Below are positions 1 to 14,200 of a DNA stretch of 64,000 nt, piece after piece. How positions within the stretch are numbered: position 1 is the stretch's first letter; every line of letters begins with the position of its first letter. A program made the position numbers and the translations under genes. The notes beneath the pieces were generated by a model. The model worked only from the letters and a program-made list of their open reading frames with translations, made no database searches and was not told the DNA's origin. Origin of the DNA: Casuarina equisetifolia (taxonomy: Eukaryota > Streptophyta > Magnoliopsida > Fagales > Casuarinaceae); contig CM052362.1 of NCBI GenBank assembly GCA_028551475.1, forward strand, positions 6,447,354 through 6,511,353. The letters run 5' to 3'.

Positions 1-2204
1 ATTTTGTAGGAAGAAAAGAGAAATGCTTGAGTCAAGTGACCGTGGAAGTGACGTGGAAGGGTTAATATATAGTATTTCTCTCTATCTTTTTTTTTTTTTT
101 TTGACTAATTAGCCTAATTAAAGTTGTAAGAGGTTATTCTGGCTGGGAGGTCTTTTATGAACTTCTTTGCAGTTTTGGAGTTTGTAGAAGGGTGAGGGTG
201 TTTTTGGCAGATAGAGATCCTAGGACGTGGTGTTTTGAGGTTTGAGTCTTTCTATAGCATGTTGATGGGCATAGTTGTGGTAAAATGGAAGTGGTTATCA
301 TTTGGATTTGTCATGTATTTGTTCCATTTAAGGTGGCCTGATTTGTACTTGTATTGGCTTGTGACGATATTGTAACTGTTCATCAGCTGGTAAATACAGC
401 TGTCTAGTGTGCTTTTAAACGATGCTAATCAACTTGAAGCTGGCAGCAAATAAAGTACATATACTAGATTCCTATATTCATTAAAGATCAGAGCCCACAA
501 ATTGAGAATATTAGGACTAAAGTTTCGATATATTATTTATTGGTAGAACCACCAAAAACTGAATGTTGGTTAGAACAATTCTTCAATAAGCTGCCTATAC
601 CTTGGGATGATGGAAAATTTAAATTCACAAACATTCTCTATCTGTCTACCTATTGATGCCACAGAATACCAGGAGTTGCTGCTTTCTTATCACTCACTAG
701 CTCTATCATTGGAAAATGTGATCTTCTGGTTTCATAATTTGTATTTAGAGATTTTTCCTTTTCACTTGGAACTGTCTAACTTTATAAGAAAATTTTCTTA
801 CAAAACTACTTGAAGTTTTTTTTTTTTTTTTTTGGGGGGGGGGGGGTGGGGGGGGAGGGGGGTCTGAGGAACAGCACAAGATAAAATCACATCTACACTC
901 TTTTCATTCTCCTTAAAATTTTTGTATGTGAAGTATTAGTAATGACATTGATAATGGCTTTTAGTGAGGTGTCTTTTCACTCTGTATCATGGACCTCAAA
1001 ACTTCAGATTGGTTTAAAGTTTGTACTGTTACGTAGAGAAATAATGATGTCAAATATTTGGCAGGATTATGTTGGTGTGCTTGACGAGGACTATCTTTTG
1101 CTTTTATTTTTATCATTGAATTGGAAATCTCATGAGTACCCACATTGCATGTGCTCTCCTACACATTGTGGTAAAGGCTATTGGTAGTGGCATTTGTACC
1201 AAATAAATCATTATTTCGTCTGTATAAGTAATATAGTTGTTTATCTTTTGGGTGAACTTAATTCAAAACTTTAGTTCTGATTAGTGGACCTCATCTACTT
1301 GGACTTACCACGCCTAAATCCATATTCTCTAAAATTGTTTATCATTGTCTCCTCTCTCACAATTATCCAAGCCCCTTTTCCAGCCTTCCATGTGCCTTTT
1401 TACACCTTAAATTAAGCTGGCTCACCCTATCACACTTTGTGGTTAGATGTGTTTGTTTCACATTGCCAGAGCATTTGAAATATCTTTCTTTTATCCTATC
1501 ATCAATAAATGCTACATCCACCTTCTTGTAAATGTCTTTGTTTCTTATTGCATCTTCTTTTATATTGCTGCTGATTGCATCTTAACATTCAGATGTTGTG
1601 AACATGCTTCTCAAATGCCTAGCATTATTCAGTTCTAAATGCTAAATGATGATACATTTAGGAGTAAAGCATAATTCTCCATTATTCAGTTCACTAAATG
1701 GCAAATATAGACCTTGTACTTACCATGTCATATCTTTGACTGTTCTAAGGTGCTCGTGGTGATTGCTGGTTTTGCAGTGAGTTCTGCTTTCTATAGCTTT
1801 GTCACATTGCTAAATGGCAAATCATCCTCGATTTTCAGGGCCTCAGGTAGTTTATTCATAAAACTGCTTCTTATAACACCTATAGGTTGCAAACTGTTAT
1901 TTCTAAAGACCAGATTTTCTGTTCTTTTAGTTTCAGAAAACGTAGGTTTAGGGTTCATGTATGAGGACTTTATTCCTGATAATAAAATCATTCCCAAAGG
2001 GAATTCTACTGGTATTCCTTTGGAACTTATGTTTCCAGGCCGATGCTTTAAAAGGCTAGAGAACTGGAGGGGTTCAAGCCTCATACATGGAGGCTTGCCT
2101 TAGGATGTTTTCTGAGATTGATCAAAAGCTGGAATTTTAATTGCTAAAAGTTTGTTTTGCTCCTTTTCTTTCCTTTTGCTAACTGATTTCTTTTATTGGC
2201 TAAG
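1..2204 (+). other. 5' non-coding part of the PRP40A gene (upstream region or first intron)
   Basis: No supported coding exon is visible here. The exon at 2205 starts at an acceptor (branch-like ctaac about 24 bases upstream, then taag), so this stretch is best read as intron plus, possibly, a 5' UTR. The short first coding exon typical of PRP40A (a MANNPQ-like start in related proteins) was not found, so it probably lies left of the window. Low-complexity tracts occur at about 84-104 (poly-T) and 820-862 (poly-T then poly-G). Confidence 0.55.
834..862 (+). repeat. Poly-G tract
   Basis: An almost pure G run, broken only by single T and A bases, directly follows a poly-T run. It contains several blocks of more than five G on the sense strand of the PRP40A transcript, enough for a G-quadruplex. 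Such runs are also error-prone in sequencing. Confidence 0.7.
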
Positions 2205-5200
2205 CCTCATCAGCCTCCTATGGTTAGTTCAATGGAACCTCCTCGAGGTTTTATTCCACCCATGCCTTCTCAAGTAATGTTTCTTCTTTCTGAGATCTTA
2301 TTGTCTTCATATGTCATTGGAAATTTAGATAAAATCTCTTTTAATCATTTTTCTGCTGCAGTTCCGACAGGTGGGTATGGGACAGCAGCCACAGCAATTC
2401 AATCCTGTGCCCTCTCAGCAATTTTATCCAGTTGGCCGAGGTGTTCCACCGGTGAATGTTGGACTGCCTCCGCCTCCAATGCTGCAACCCCAATTTTCAC
2501 AACCAATGCAGCAGTTTCCTCTACGAGCTGGTCAGCTGGGTCATGCTACACTACCATCACAGGCAATTCCATTGCCAATTGCACAGCCAAACATTCACAT
2601 TACATCTGAAAGACCGATGCCTCAGATTAATGCTCAAACCCCAAATAACTATTCACCTGGTTTGGGTGGGCCAGAAAGACCTCTCTCTTCACCGTATACT
2701 GTAAGATTCTAGAAATTCTTATTTCGGAATTGTTTATTTACTCCAATTTGTTAGGTCTTGACTTTGTAGAATTATACCTGTGCAGTTTGCATCATCTTCT
2801 TATGGTCAACCGCAAATAAATTATAATACCCCCACCCAATATCAACCTCAAATGCATGCACCCAATACTTCTTCCGGCAGACAACTTAGTTTATCATCTG
2901 AAAGCCAGGGCACTAACTCTGCTGCACAGCGTACTGCTGAACAACCTTTAGCTCCCTCTGCTGTTACATCCGTAAGACATCATTCTTTTCCTCCCCATAT
3001 CTAGTTGTTGAGTCATTCAATATCATTTTCAAATCTTTTATTCTTCTTTCCTATCTGAAATGCTATCTAGATTTTGTTGACACTTTAAAAGATTTCAGGT
3101 GGCAAGTGTCCAGCCTAATTCCACTGGAGAGGCCCCAACAGATTGGATAGAGCATACTTCTGCTGATGGAAGAAGGTATGTGGTTCTAATGAGTACAGAG
3201 AATCCTTGTTTTCCAATCTTTGTCTTGGTTAAAATGTTCTTTGCTTTTTCTTTCTTCTATTTTTTATGTGCTAGATTAAATTTGCTAGACGTGGGCTCCT
3301 TTTTTTAAATAAAATACTTGCAGAAAAAGAAAATTCTGCAACAAGAAGAAATAAATACCTAGCACCATTTTTTATAAACCATCTGTAATGCTCTTTACCA
3401 TCAGAAACAGCAAATTTTCACTTAAGCATAAGGAAGACTGTTTGTTAGTGAAGGCCTTACATCCTGATGAATAATGTAAGCCAGATGATACTCTATCACA
3501 TGGGATGTTAAGATCTTAGCATATGAGTTCTTGTCATAAACAGGATGAAGATTTCTCATATACTATTAGTATTCTTCTTTAATTCTTTTTGTGTTCTTAA
3601 CATTGCAACTTCTGGATGTATATATCTTTGTTATGGTGAGCCATTTCTCGCAAGTGGGTTTCATTGCATTTTTGCTTCTTTTGTTGTGCTTTGTTCTGCT
3701 CTTGTTCTCTTGGATTTAACATATGCCATTAGGATCCTTCAAAACCTTCCAAAAGCAAATGCACTTGAGTGTTGTGGATGATGGCTAAGATGTTTTGGTC
3801 CCTGTGACTCTGTTATGATTTTTCTGCTGATATGGTTATAGGTTGTGCACTATATGCTTAGAATTTTCAATTTTACACCTTCCACAATTTATGGGGAAAA
3901 ATTAAAACTGCAATTTTGCTTAGTGGTCCAACATTATTCTTCTCATTCTTGAACATACCAAAATATTGTGCTTATCACATCTTGTTTGATTCATTATGGC
4001 AATATGTTTTTTGATTGTTTTCATTTATTGTTTGTTACAAGTATTACTAAAATTCTACTCCCCATTAATCATTCAGATACTACTACAACAAGAAAACTAG
4101 ACAATCTAGTTGGGCGAAGCCTTTAGAATTGATGACACCAATTGAGGTGAGTCATGCCTTTTGTCGTACTTCTCTGTAATGTATGATGTACTAGTGATAC
4201 TGTTGAGCAGTGTTGCAGTCTGTGGTGGTGGATAAGCCTGCTGGTATACATGTCTCTCCTTGTTCTTTGTATTCCTAATCTGGTCTGTATGAGCAAACTT
4301 GTTTTATAGGATTAATATTTGCATCTCATGTTCTGTATGCTATACTTTTTCTAGGCTGGTTGAAAAAAAAGAAAAGAAAAGAAAAAAAGAAATGACAAAT
4401 CTGCATGGATTGTTTTTGTTTTTGTTGTTGTGTGGTAAGGATTATTGTATATAATGTCCGAAACTGTTAGAAGATAATAAACTTTAGCTCTCACTTAGAT
4501 GAAATTCAGGAAAAATTTTTGGTTCATATAAATTTGTTCTTCCTCAAGCTTGTTTATATGCGGAAGCTTTGTCCTATGTAGATAAGGTTGCTTGTCAATA
4601 ACAAAAGAAATGTATAGGTTTGAATGTTCTTCTCTGGTTTAAGGCTGGTTGCTTAAAATAAGTGTTTAGTTCCCTTATTTCTTCTGTTAAAAAATGGGGT
4701 CAATTCATCCCTTTTTCTTGTGTGTGCCTCTCAGATTCTGGTATTTTATTGGAAAAGTTTCACTTTAATTTGCTTTTTGGAATTAAAGGAAAATGTTCAC
4801 ATCGTCTCTCCACTATTGTATTGCTTAATCTGGTCACAGTTATTTAGTCCATACTATCTATTTATTCCATTGCCATCTATTACATATTTGATTTCTATTT
4901 CTTTAACTTTTAATGTAAATTCCAACGCACTCTTTTCTTTGTAATAATTGCTGAGATACTAAAACAATTGTCTGCTAATGGCATTATTTTGCCTTGATAC
5001 CTATAAAGTCAGTGGTGTTTTCAGTTCCTTTTGGAAGTTTGTTTCCTATCCTTACTCTTATACTATCCTTGAACACACCGTGTGACTTTCATAGTTGTAA
5101 AGATGGTTACAGGTACCAGCTGTGCTACTCTATTGAGAGGTAGGATATGCTGTGGGTCTTTGCTGCTTGCTCTACCTACTATATAGCTTGAATCTTAGTA

Positions 5201-8200
5201 AATTTTGTCATTTGTCTTATTTCCCTGCTCGTTATAAATTAGCTCAAACTTGTTGATTCTTTAGCAAAAGAGGTAATAGTATTTGTCTTTCCATGTTTCC
5301 AGAATAGAATGTGCAGGTATACTTATCATACTTCCTCATTTATTTCAATCTTAGGTTTTTTCTTTGACAAAGGATGTGGATGTCGATGCAGGATCTGTTC
5401 TGCTCCTATTATATGACTTTACTAGATATATGATTTGATTTTGTTAGAATGAAAAAATTGTAGTCTTTTGTTGGGTTGTAGATTTCTTTATTTGAAAACC
5501 TAAAACATTCAGCTACTTGACTTATTTATGATAAAGTGGCGGTTCATTATTGATTGGCTCTTGAATAGATAGTTTCTGTGTTATAATAGATGGGCTCTGG
5601 AAAAAAAATGGTTTCATGTAATTGCAGGGTGTTTGGTGATTTCAATGGACAATAAGGCATTCTAGTTAGTTTTGGTGCGATTGTTAATGGACTTGGCTCT
5701 GGTTTTTGTGTCTGGTTAAATGTCCAAGTGCTAATCTTATTTGCCTCCTAAGTGTCAAGCAGTGTAGTTGTCTGTTGCAAAAATGGTATTTTAAGATGTG
5801 AAGGTTCAGGTCTTTCTAACAGAGGTTGGGAATCATGAGGATGAGGTTACCTTGTCAGACATGGTTGGAGCAGCATCAGCCACATTGATCTAGCAAAAAA
5901 TGTCCTCAGTAAAGAAGAATTATTATGGAATACTATGTGATGAATCTATTGTCTATGCTGGCCATATTTGCTTGGATTTCTTAACCTTGAAACAACTGCT
6001 TCTCGCAAATTGTAATTTTGACAGGTTTATATATCATCCTTTATTAAAATATTGAAGTTTTCATTCTTAATCTAATTGAGTCTAAATTGTTTCAGTCGTT
6101 CCATAAGAAAGACCAAAAGGAACCCAACATAAGTTAGATATAACATTTCATTATATCCAATGAAGTGCTGAAGGTGGCTCTTTTGGAGAGGCATGCCTGT
6201 CCTTTACTATTTTTTGAAACAGTATATTAATGTAAAAACAACGTATTTAAATGCCAAGATTATGTCTATAACCTTTTGCAGACTCTTTGTCTGAGAGAAA
6301 AAGAGACTGTCATCTTTTGAAATGTTCCAAAGCCTCAACAGAGGGCTTCGGATTATGGTTAAATTGATACCAACCATTCCCTTTTCCCTTCTAGTAGTGT
6401 CATTGTTGTCTTTTTCCTTACTGAATTCTGGTTACTTCACCATTATCATCTGGAATAAGCTCTTCAGTTCTTACTAATTCTTCTTGGGTTAATGTTTCTT
6501 TTGCAAGAGGATTTCTAACTCATCTTCGATTTTATATCTGTGACAGAGAGCTGATGCATCAACTAACTGGAAGGAATATACAAGTCCTGACGGAAGGAAG
6601 TGTGTGACCTATTATTGGTTCCTTAGAGCCATTCCTTTATTAGCTCCAAACTTCTGTCGTTATTGATAACTGACTTCTTTCCCGTCCATGATTGTGTCGC
6701 AGGTATTATTTCAATAAGGTTACAAGGGAATCCAAATGGTCTATCCCTGAGGAGCTGAAGGTTTCTTTCTATATCTATAAATTGTACTTCTCTTGTTATT
6801 TTCTTTTCCCACTTCTTAATTTGCTTCTCTTTGTTATACTGCTTTCTATGCTATTGCTTCAAGTTGGCTCGCGAACAAGCAGAAAAGTCATCTGTCATGG
6901 GAACACAGTCAGAAACATTGGGAAATCTGCCTGTCTCATCTGCTGTTCCTCCCTCTGTTGTTGAGGCTCCATCTGCTGCAGATACCTCATCTTCCTCTGC
7001 ACAAGGGGTGATATCAAGCTCAGTTTCAGTAGGACATGATGTTACTGTTTCTGATATGCAACCTGCATTGGCTGGATCATCTGCTGCTAATGTTGAAGCC
7101 TCTACTAAAGATGGAGAGCAGACACTTGTAAATGTTGTTACAAGTTTGGCTGATGTACCAGAAAGTGGTGAAGCCAGTGTATCTGTGGCCAATGCCAGTC
7201 CTCCATCCACGTATTGTCAATCTTACTACTTTTTGAGTGTTCTGATGTAGCTTGCAAACAGCATCGTGTTTGGATTTGATTCAGCTTGATTTTTGCAGGG
7301 ACAGTGTTGAAAATCCTTCAGCTTCAGATATTCCCCATTCTGCGGATGGTGTTCCTGCAAAAGCCTTAGAGGTATGTCTCTCTTTTTCTTTCAATTATTA
7401 TTTTGATTGTTGTTACTTAGGTTTCTGTAATGAAAATGTGCTTCTTTAGGGACTTGATGCGGTTAAAGTGTTAGAGGATGCAAAGAAAGAGGAAAGAGGG
7501 GAGGAAATGACCGATATTGCATTATTATCAAAGCCAGTTGATCCGGAATTGATATATGCTAGTAAGCTGGTATGAAGTGGAACTTGTCACATTCAAGCTC
7601 TTGTTATTGCTTTTCTAGGCGTAGAGTGGTGACACTTGATTTTTCTCTTATAGGAGGCTAAAAATGCATTCAAAGCACTTCTGGAGTCTGCCAATGTTGG
7701 ATCTGATTGGACCTGGGATCGGGTACTTTAATCATGTCAATTGCATCTGTATCTTTTTTTCTTTTCAATACAAATTATATTTAACTATCTGATGAAAAAA
7801 ATGTAAGTGAAGGCAATGAGAGTGATAATCAATGACAGAAGATATGGTGCTTTAAAAACACTTGGAGAGCGGAAACAAGCTTTCACTGAGGTAAACCATT
7901 ATAAGGGCGTGTGTTTGAGTCCTGTGTTTAATCTGTTGTGTTTTAGCCTGATTTGGCTATAATTAAAATGCATTCCGTGTTGTGACACACTTCAGGAAAA
8001 CTGGAAGTATTATTGAGGCATTTCTTTAGTGCAAGCTGTGTTTTGCTTTTGTTCATTCTTATGACTCTTTCTTTTTTGCTTCAGTTCTTAAGTCAAAGAA
8101 AAAAACAGGAAGCTGAGGAAAGGCGCATTAAACTGAAAAAAGCACGGGAAGAATTTAAACAAATGTTAGAAGTATGTAGCTTGCTGGTTCTGGAGATTTC

Positions 8201-11200
8201 TACACTCTTTATTCATATTTTGTAAATTTTCTTCTCAGCATTAATTATCCTTGGTTGACTTTTTTGCAGGAGTGCACAGACCTGACTTCATCTACAAGAT
8301 GGAGGTTTGTCTTCTCCTAAATGGTGTCAGATATATTTTTTTCTTCTTTCATATGACCTGGGTTATGTTATGTATATATCTTGGTCAGTCTCATGATAGT
8401 TTTTCTTGCTACTTGAATGTTTGCACAATCACTCAGCAAAGCAGTGAGTATGTTTGAGAATGATGAACGTTTTAAAGCTTTTGAACGAGATAGAGATCGC
8501 AGAGATCTGTTTGATTCCTACCAGGTGGAACTAAAAAACAAGGTAAGTTTGTGCGGCCTCTACTGCTGTCATTCGTTATAAGATCTGCATGAATATCTAC
8601 TGATATGTATGTTCCAGGTTCTTTCCCTCTGCTTTTTCTTATTTCAGTAAATAATGAATATATGTCTTGTTTAAGAGGAGATGGCAGCCATCTAATATAT
8701 CTAGGAGGACAATGTTTTCAATAAGTTCCAGTTTATGGCAAAAGGTGGAAAAAAGGAAGGCGGATTACTATTTAATTGAATCAAATGCCTTTATTGGTTA
8801 ACTTCCTTGATTATCCTTATGTCTTTGATATATGGTGAAAATGACCTATTTTGTATGTTATCCTTGTTTGATGTCTTGTGATCGATTTATTATGAAGTGA
8901 CAGCCTACTAAGATTCATCTAAATTACCATTGAAAATTGTTATCAGAGGTGGATTCAAAAATAATTCTGTAAGCAGTAGTAGTAGTAGTTTACTTATTGT
9001 AATTACTGTTGCTGTTGTTATTGGCAATTATGATTAGTAGATCCTTTATGAGGTGAGTGTGTCTTAGTACTTGGGTTAGAACAAAAATGGTTGATGACCC
9101 CTTTTTGCTTTTATATCTCCAAACTTGTTTGTGATTTGATAAGAAACCAATGAGCTCCCTAATGCGTATGTACTGATTACAACATCTTTACTTCTTGTAA
9201 AGATAATGGAATTGATTACTGAAGCATGGAATACGAATAGAAGTTTTTCTTAGTGAATCAATTTCTTTTAAACTTAGTATCCTATGTAGATATTTCTTAA
9301 ATTCCTTTATTTCCTCTGTAGTATTGCAATGGTTTACCAGTATGGCAACTCAAGAAAATATTTTATCTGAAATTATTGTAAGAGATTTGAGCACTGAAAG
9401 TTGTTTCTCTGTGTGATTTCCAGTTTGTATGTGCTGAAGGGTTGCAGTCTAATGGGTGTAATTTCTTATGCTTGCGAGCAAGTGTCTTTTTTGCAAGAGG
9501 CGGCAGTTTGCCTTATTAATCACAGTTTTTGATTCGTCTCAACCCAACTAAGGCATTTTGATATCTTATATTTAAGGGGGCAGTCGTGAAATGGATGATT
9601 AAGGTCTCATTGGTTTTGGACTGGTTTGGTTTACTGGACTGGGTGCCGGAACCTGGATAAGGCTGTAGCTAACAGGAAGTCTGGGTTTCTTTTACTTGGT
9701 TTGCAAATTTTCTCATCCACAGGGAGTTTGAAGGCCTGGTTCAACCTCTTCTCCTTCCTTCTGGAAGGTGGAGGCGCCAATCTGCCCTAAGATTGTTGTT
9801 CTGGATGCCACTGTTGTAACTAAACAGCATTAATTTTATTTTTTTCTTCTCCAATTTCAAATTTTTCTTGGGCTTTTTCTGAATTTGGCTGACAGCTGCT
9901 AGGGCTCCTAGACTTTACTATTGCGCCAAAGCTATATTTGATAATCAGAGCGGATACCTAGTTCTCTAACAGTCTTAACAAACCCCTCCTCCGCAAAGCA
10001 ACCTATTGGCAGCAAGTGCCGAACCTCCAACCTGCTGTAATATCAATTGTTAGAACCTTCAAGCATTGCCATTGTGGCAAAAGCAATAATTGATAGCCAT
10101 AGCGCATATCCTATTCCTTAACACCTTCATCATCAACATCTCTAGGCTTGCTGGACATTTGGCACAACTAGAACACATTGCCTAGTCCCAGCAGTAGACA
10201 CACAGGCTTTAGGCTGTCAAGTTTTATTAGGGTTTTACTAATGCCCATAGGGAGGTTCTTGGTGTGGAAGGAGTATAGAAGCATAGAGCATAGTTGATTG
10301 GGATTGTTATGGGGTAGGTTCAGATAGCACATCTGTAAATGGACTAAAGATCCAGTGTTGTGGTCATGGAAGAAAGATGAAGCTTTGGAGTAACTTTAGG
10401 TTTGAAAGCTTTGAAACTTTTTGTATTTGGGATGTATAAGCAAAATTGCATTGAGATGTTTTGAAGATCAAGTCTTTAGCAGTCTATGGCAAAATGAGTT
10501 TTTCATGAGTTATGGTAAGTTCTACGCTGAGGAGCAGGTTTATACTTTTCTGTAATACCTGCAAATTAATATCAATGACAAGGTATTGAGTTATTGCTCA
10601 TCCTGTAAGATTAATATCAACGACAAGGGTCTTAACCCTTTTCAAAAAAAAAAAAAGAAAGAAAGTAATACCTGCAAATTAGGGGTATTCTGGTAATTGA
10701 GTTTATTTTACAATTTTCCTAGAGTTTCTACGTCTCTTAGATTTACTTTCCCAGTCTATATTTTTTATTGTTTACTTTATTGCTCAAGTTAAGAATCCTT
10801 GTCCTATTAGAGGTAGGAGGCAAGTACACAAATGTAGACAACGTTCTCGAAAGGATTCCAAAAATTGATTGTTGTAACAGATATTTGAGTAATGAAACAT
10901 GCTGACCTTAGTGTGTTCTCTCTCACTCTCCTTTCCTCCCCCTTTCTTTTTCTTCTCTATTTCAGTGTTCATCTTATTACGGTCCACTGCCCCTTAAAAC
11001 CACAAATTATATCTTCTTTTCCCTCTTTACTATCATAAAGCACGCTCTTTTCCTTATTACACTAGAAACAGTACAGTCTTCAGCCGCCAAATAGCCTATA
11101 AACCAGCCTTAAATTTTTCAAACACACAGCTTCTGTCTTGATTTTTCTCTAACCTAGTTACTTCTAGACCCACTGTCATTTGCCCCATTCTTTTGAAGCC

Positions 11201-14200
11201 CTAGTTAGTCTTTTAATTCTACCTTTCCTCTAAAATTATAAACCCTATTGCCCAATTCTCATGATTCTAATCCACCACAAAGGACATGTCAACAGATTTC
11301 CCTGCATCGTTTAGGTTGTCCAAGGTTTCATGGCAGGCTATTACTTTTAACGCTACTTTTTTCTCTTCTGACTTTGGAATTCTTTGGATTGCAAGTGTTT
11401 GCCTTTCAATTATGCCTCTTATGCATGTTGTTGACTAAGGTTGCACCACCTTACCTTTATACTTTTTAACCGAGGCCATTACCTATAAAAAAGAATATAT
11501 ATATTAAAATTTTCTTTTGTCAAGAATTAAGTGATTTCTTGCAAGCGAATGCTGGGTATTGAGATTAAATCAAAATTGTAAACTTATTCTAATATTGTAG
11601 TTTATCTGTTTGTTCTTTGGTAGTACAGGTTCAATAGAGTATTCATGATTGTATTTGTTATAATGAGATATGAATTTTTCTGTTTGTTACATAATGTTCT
11701 TTGTTTGGAGGCGACTTATTTAAAGCCTAATAGCAATATATGAGACTATGTTTTAGGGTTTTGGATTCCAAACATCTATGCTGTTGGTGTTCATAATTTG
11801 AGATATGATAGGAAAGAGCAAGGGCAGAGGAGGAACGCAAGCAGAATATAATGGAGTACAGGCAATTCTTGGAATCTTGTGACTTTATAAAGGTACCTTT
11901 TGCCAATATTCTGTTCTTTTCTTCTCCTTTGCAGGGTATCTTTTAGTAAGTTGCACTAATGCATTGGCTTCCTGCTTCAGGCGGACAGCCAATGGCGGAA
12001 ACTTCAAGACCGCTTAGAGGCTGATGAACGATGTGCACGTCTTGAAAAAATTGATCGCTTGGATGTTTTTCTGGTAGTTACTCTCTCCATCTGTTGAGAG
12101 TTTCGTGGAGGCTTTTTAATCTAACTTCAATTTTTTGCCTCAGGAATATACACGTGATTTAGAGAAGGAAGAAGAAGGGCGAAGGAAGATACAGAAGGTG
12201 CTTGAATAATTCGCCTTCCCTTGTTAGCAATCTAAGCTACTTTACTGTCCTCTTTCCCTTTTACTTTGTTTTTTATTTTTAAAATGTTGGGTATTGTTCT
12301 GATCTAAGTTTGACCAAAATAGGAAGAATTGAGAAAGGTGGAGCGTAAAAATCGTGATGAGTTCCGTAAATTGATGGAAGAGCATGTTACTATGGGCATG
12401 CTTACAGCCAAAACCCACTGGCGTGATTATTGCGTGAAGGTTAGCAGCCCATCGTTTTTTTTTTTCCCCCTCTTTTATATGAGCACAACATATCTGGCCC
12501 CAGCTAAGTTATCATATATCTGTTGTATGGGCAATGCAGTGCTCTATGATGGTTATCTAATGTTTGTTCTTCTTCCCTCTCTAGATTAAGGATGTGCCTG
12601 CTTATGTGGCGGTTGCATCAAACACTTCAGGTTCAACTCCCAAAGAGTTGTTTGAAGATGTTCTTGAGGAGCTAGAGAAACAAGTAAGCAATATATTCTT
12701 TTTCTTTGTAATTCTTCTAGATTTCAGATTATGGTGTAATGCTGTAAAAGATTATCGTTGTGTATCAAGATCTTATGGTTTGAGTCTGTTTGTTATTGTT
12801 ACTTTGCATGTAAATTTGATTCACATGCCATTAAGTTTTCTTGTTCTTAGTCAGGATTTTTCATTAATATATCTGCTGCATTTCATTTCTTTGAATGGAC
12901 ATATTTCTCAGGTTAAAATGAGCAATCAGAGATAAGATGATTCTTAATAGAACTGTCTGACAAGTTTGGCATCATGAACTTTGACCAAATTCTTCTATTT
13001 GAATCATCCATGAAACTAATGAAATGGGGCAGCAGTATGTAACTTCCTTAATGATTGAAGATATGATCCTAGATGCGGATGAATTATGAACACAAGAGCT
13101 TGTGTAGGTCACTTGTAATAGTTGGATTACTCTACCAGATTCAGTTAACTAAAAGGTAGAAACACTTTTGCTTTAAATAGATTTACTTTGGATTAGCTTG
13201 AGGTAACTTCTTCACATGGTTTTCATGGAAATTATAAAAAATTTAAAAACATTTTAAAATATTCAAATTATTGAAACTATCATGACTTTATACCTTTAGT
13301 GTTAGCTAGAAGCATATAAAGCAGGACTTTCCTTTTGTATTAAAGAAGCTCCTTCTAGAGATGAGGTAAACATGGAAAACCTTAGTTTTTTGGAGTTATG
13401 AAGGAAGAACCTCTCTTATGCTTCAAGCGTAACTGTAAAGTTCTGAAAGCAACTTAGAATCAATAGCCAAAGCTCTCCCGTAATCCATTGACATGAACAG
13501 TTACATGTTTTCTTCATATTCCCAACCACTGACAAATTATCCAAAATGAAATGCCTAGGATTAACATTGCTAATATTGTATCGTATAACTTAGGCTTGAG
13601 CTGCCCCATTAGTCTTCATAATACTCCTAGAGGCAACATTCTGGTTCTTGTAAAAGCTATCATAAGCACTCTCCGCATTTACACTTGTCTCTATCCATAT
13701 AAATAGTCCTTTCACATTTTTCTCCCCCGAAAATTTTTCCACATGAATAGTCAAGGTGAATGTTGGGAATTATCTCTTTTGCTTGTGCTCCTTTTAAAAT
13801 TTACGATAATATGTTCAGTGTTGGAAAACCCAAGCCTGATGAATGAACAAGAACACAATAAATTCGGTCTTCTTAATGTTTTTATTCATAAACCATTTTT
13901 GGGATTGATTGACAAATTGCATCTGCAGACATCAGCTTGTTTTCTTGCTTAGCTTACTAGTTTTTGATTATGGTAGGAGAAATAGAAACTAGAGCCATGA
14001 AGTGGTGCTAGAAAGTTGCAAGTTGTCAATAATGGCAACATTAGAGAACTACTGTTTGCAAAGTTTTTTGATTTTTGAACCTGGTTTTGACTTTATCACC
14101 ACTGGGGCCGCCAATTCTTTCTTTATCGTACAGTATTTTGTGCACCTTTGTGGTAACAATGGCACTTTAAATGATAACCTGTTACTCATGAAAAAGGCAA

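Noticed and set aside
6851..7210. Minus-strand open frame over a PRP40A exon
   Set aside because: Its span coincides with the PRP40A exon at 6864-7210, which is spliced in frame; the reverse frame is a composition artefact of a Ser/Ala/Val-rich exon.
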